Assembly (NCBI RefSeq): GCF_020921035.1
Contig: NC_063160.1
Location: forward strand, 18,317,095-18,381,094
Direction: 5' to 3'
DNA: 64,000 bases
Source of the DNA: Rhodamnia argentea
Taxonomy: Eukaryota; Streptophyta; Magnoliopsida; Myrtales; Myrtaceae
How positions within the stretch are numbered: position 1 is the stretch's first letter; every line of letters starts with the position of its first letter. The translations under genes and the position numbers were made by a program. Shown piece after piece: positions 60,891-64,000 of this stretch. The notes below the pieces were generated by a model. The model had not been told where the DNA came from and searched no databases. It saw only the letters and a program-made list of their open reading frames with translations.

Positions 60891-61195
60891 AAACTTTATT
60901 TTCACATAACCGAGTTTTAGTCTTTGGGTTTCAACATATGATCGACAATGACCTTCCATAACTCAATTTGGAGGAACATATGAACTCGAGTTTTACATTT
61001 ACAGATGTAATTTTTTTGTGACACTTAGGTGCTTTTAAATCACTGAAAACTTCATGAAACAAGAAAGTTTTTTTTCATGCAAATCATTTTCAAGGAAAAT
61101 TATTAGTTTACATTTATTTCGTGATTTAGGAAAAGTAATTTGCTTCTTGCTAGAATAGAAAGTCATTTCCCCCAAAGCTTGCTCTTTTTTTTTGT

Positions 61196-61500
61196 CCATT
61201 GAGAACGTTTTCCATTATTAAAATGTCAAAAAATTGAAAAATAAATTTTCGTAAATAGTTTTTCTTCCAACAAGCGAGCCATTTTCGGCCGAAAAAGAAA
61301 AAAGAAAAATCCTTAAAATTGCCAAGTGTCACGTCACAACTCTCAATCTCATTCTGTAGCACTAACTTGTGGGGATAGTAATGCATCAAAGAGCCATTAA
61401 CCCACATTTGGCTTTCATGGATAACATTTACATAGTTGCTTCCCTGCGTAATCAACACCATCTCATGCTTTCCTCTCGTACCTTCCTAGGGGATTAGCAA
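61196..61500. repeat. 305-bp duplicated flank, copy 2 (empty site for hAT 2)
   Basis: It is the partner of 50675-50979, the same length, starting at a single CCATTGAG. It lies about 620 bp downstream of the stop codon of ABCG 2, with unrelated sequence in between. Confidence 0.88.
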
Positions 61501-61521
61501 GGTCCACCGATCGCATCAGAA

Positions 61522-62093
61522 ATGGGAGCTTTCGCCAGTTTCCTGCCCCCGAGTCATGAACTTCCATGTCAATGCTTTGTTGGTCAACGAATTAAGCATA
61601 TCCGGAAAAAGCTGCTAGAGATAAGAAAACGTTATGGTGCTCAAATCAGTCGGTTGGACTTGGATCCAGCTGAGCATTTCTCTTTGCAATGTAGCCGACA
61701 TTATTGCGTGATCATGCGTGTGTTTGTCTACTACTGAGGAGAAAAAAGATCTCCAAGAGCAAGTTACATCGAACACGGAAAATGGCTTCCGGATTAATGC
61801 GAGCCACCAATTGTTTTGTCAGGTAACGCGAACGGAAACTTTGACAATTCGGATGGAGAAGCTAAGGATGGCAATTATTGCAAGGATATTAATGAAAAAG
61901 TACATGAGAATCAACTGCCATGGTCTATATTCAATGTTGCGCAGCACCTGCACGAGCTTCACGCTGGGTTCTTAGACACGCACATCAGGACTAAATTTTG
62001 TAGTGAGCAACCAATAAGAGAACATCTCTACCAGCAATTCATAAGCTTGCGCACTAACAATTTTGGCATAAAACCAAGCTTTAGCATGTGACT
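61522..62093 (+). other. Unidentified gene-like fragments, plus strand
   Basis: Two broken open stretches: 61522-61737 (QRIKHIRKKLLEIRKRYGAQ, faintly like the coiled-coil to NB-ARC junction of a plant resistance gene) and 61816-62091 (LPWSIFNVAQHLHELHAGFL), which I do not recognise. They are separated by stops. They interrupt what is a direct junction between 3' flank and gene in the ABCG 1 copy, so this may be an inserted gene fragment. The resistance-gene suggestion is weak. Confidence 0.3.
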
Positions 62094-62123
62094 CGTTTGA
62101 TCTTGTGCACAAAATGCTCTCAT

Positions 62124-64000
62124 TCAGTATTCGATCTTTCGCAAGATCCTTACAACGAGTTTAACGTAAATCATGCATAATCTTACTCTATCTTTTAGAA
62201 AAACACTCGGATTTAGATCCTTACAACTTATGAAGCTGCGTTTCGCTTTGCTTCCTGCAAAGGAACGCAAAAGGGATTTACCGGGACTTTTATTTGTTTG
62301 TACCGTGCGCAAGGCCAACATGATCTCTCCGATGGCGGGCTTGAATTTCTCGGTCATCTTCAGAACACCAAAGAAGATGAGTCGATACAGGACCACTATC
62401 CCGAGCAAAATGGCCAGATTAGTCCACTTGGAGTAACCCATTTCCACTTGCCATATGTCCCTCAATAAATCTTTGCCGCTAATGGAGCGTTCCCCGATTA
62501 AGGGATTTCTGGGAAGTGTTAGCCCTTCGAATTCATTATTGTACAAGCCTTGATATGCATATTTGTGGAAAGATAGGTAATAGAGGGGATATCTGCATAA
62601 GACCTTTGGAAGATCACTCGGCAAGCGAAAGAAACCGCCACCGAGTATCATTAATCCTTGGATTCCTGCACCTGTTATTAGTCCCATGAGGAAATTCGGC
62701 ATGACACTCGCGACAATCATCATTAAACTCTCCATCAGTATCATACAGGTAAAAAGAGTTGACGCAAAGTATATGAAGTGCTCGAGGCTTTTCTGAAGTC
62801 CCGCGAGATAGTAAGTGATGGCTCTAGGAATTAGGGAAATGATAAGCAAGAAGGGCATGGATGACAGGGCATTGCCAAGAACAAATGCACTTGTTCTGTA
62901 ATGTCCATTTAATCTTTCCCTCTCAAACACCTAGGCAAAGAAAAGGATCAGAAGGGAGGAAAGTCAGACTTGAATCATGAAGTTGTGTGGTCTCCTAGAG
63001 GTTAAAATTACTATTTCCCCACCTTCAAATCCTCCACGAAGGAAGAGAAACCCCTGATCGCCAATATTGTCAAGAATGAAGCAACAAACATAAGCATTGA
63101 ACCTCTGGCCTGAATTAAGCAATTAAATTACATTTTTTAGTCTATTAATATCATCAAAGATAACCTCCTTTTGATTGAAACTTGGTGAAAAAGACTAAAA
63201 AACCATAAACGGCATCTTGATTGCAGAGATAGAGCTTACCTGAATCGAACTATAACCAGAGCCGATGTCGTAGAAAACGGTGCCTAAACCAAATCCTAAG
63301 GCGATGTATATGATAAGACGCATCCAGTAGTATCCTGGATCCCTATACATATTAATGAAAGACCTTCTTGTAAGGACAGGGAATTGGGTGAAGAAGCAAG
63401 CTTGGCCCTTTTTGTCTAGTACAGTCCTGTCAACCTTGGACAGTACCATAAAAAAACATTAACACTCACTAATACCAATATCTTCTCTTTATAGATTTGA
63501 TAAAAGTGATTTATCATATAACTTACTTGTCGACATATCTCGGATATTTGTCATTGAATTTGCCTATAGGTATTAGACGATACATAAGAGCTTACAAGCA
63601 GTTTAATCACTCCCTCTGTGCTTTGCTTTCCTCCAAAACCTTGTTCGATGTCCTAGTTACAAAGAAAAATTCTAGCTGTGATCAGGCTGAGCAAGATAGC
63701 CATGCCCTTGAATTCAAATCGATTTGCTTGGGAAATTTCACCCTCATACCTCGTCAAAATCAGTGTTGATAGTCCTGAGGTAGTGATCAGATGGATTTTG
63801 CAGACTTGGACATGGGAAACCATTCAGTGGAAAGAACTACATTGTACAGAATTCAATGTTCATTCATTCCGTAATCACCTTTACTAGTTACTACAGCAAA
63901 AGATTGAGGTTATGCACAAACTATAACGTACCTGAGTTGCTTCACTGGAAAGACCAAAATAGACTGTTCTTCCCAGAGAGAGAAGGCACAAACTCTTGTA
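62124..64000 (-). pseudogene. ABCG half-size transporter 2, partial, with in-frame stop in exon 5
   Basis: A paralog of 51015-54046 with matching exon sizes. Exons (minus): exon 3 end >64000-63932, exon 4 63836-63750 (87), exon 5 63652-63527 (126), exon 6 63434-63240 (195), exon 7 63109-63023 (87), last exon 62930-62124 (807). Exons 4-7 have the same length as in ABCG 1. Exon 5 reads QIQ, TGA, QISEIC, with the stop at 63553-63551. That would cut the protein before all membrane helices. The rest is clean: the membrane domain ([32 protein letters not shown]) is open and the C-terminus is about 40 residues longer than in ABCG 1. Exons 1-2 and the nucleotide-binding motifs are outside the window. 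One substitution may be a recent null allele or an error. Confidence 0.85.

Noticed and set aside
1-64000. CRISPR arrays, operons or other prokaryotic systems
   Set aside because: No regularly spaced short repeats with unique spacers; gene structure throughout is that of a plant nuclear genome.

Overview
The window is nuclear DNA of a dicot plant. The evidence is split genes with GT-AG introns, a plant tRNA-Tyr gene with an intron, plant families (type I metacaspase, UGT85 glucosyltransferases, half-size ABCG transporters, a methyl-CpG-binding-domain protein) and dense plant transposon debris. Some repeats remind me of woody eudicot genomes such as Myrtales, but I cannot name the species from sequence alone.

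Layout. 1-12.4 kb is almost pure transposon: a truncated Ty1/copia element with PBS and LTR at the left edge, then a three-deep nest (a TTA-flanked Harbinger-like element split by an LTR-type insertion, itself split by a hAT element), a foldback/tandem-repeat tract and a second, unsplit Harbinger-like element. 12.7-19.1 kb is a complete 19-exon DNA topoisomerase II gene (+). 21.5-26.1 kb holds two type I metacaspase loci (-): an N-terminal fragment with an internal tandem duplication, and a five-exon gene carrying a one-base frameshift. 28.4-32.0 kb is a four-exon MBD plus C2H2 zinc-finger gene (-), followed by tRNA-Tyr(GUA) and LINE debris. 33.5-46 kb contains three UGT85-type genes: a stop-riddled pseudogene (+), one intact two-exon gene (-) and a frameshifted first-exon fragment (-), mixed with LINE, solo-LTR and hAT pieces. 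46.4-50.7 kb holds two more hAT elements, one of them nearly full length. 51.0-64.0 kb holds two same-strand ABCG half-transporter genes (-) on either side of a six-exon nuclear poly(A)-binding protein gene (-). The first ABCG gene is intact and has a 411-bp tandemly duplicated promoter; the second runs off the window and has an in-frame TGA in its fifth exon.

How the genes relate. These are independent housekeeping or metabolic genes, not a pathway cluster: TOP2 (DNA topology), metacaspase (cell-death protease), MBD protein (chromatin), UGT85 (small-molecule glucosylation), ABCG (lipid or hormone export) and PABN (mRNA 3'-end processing). The common theme is local duplication followed by decay (metacaspase, UGT85 and ABCG each have an intact or near-intact copy beside a broken one) and repeated transposon insertion whose target-site duplications can still be read. 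Exon boundaries were placed by hand from GT-AG sites, reading-frame continuity and family knowledge; no alignment or search was run.
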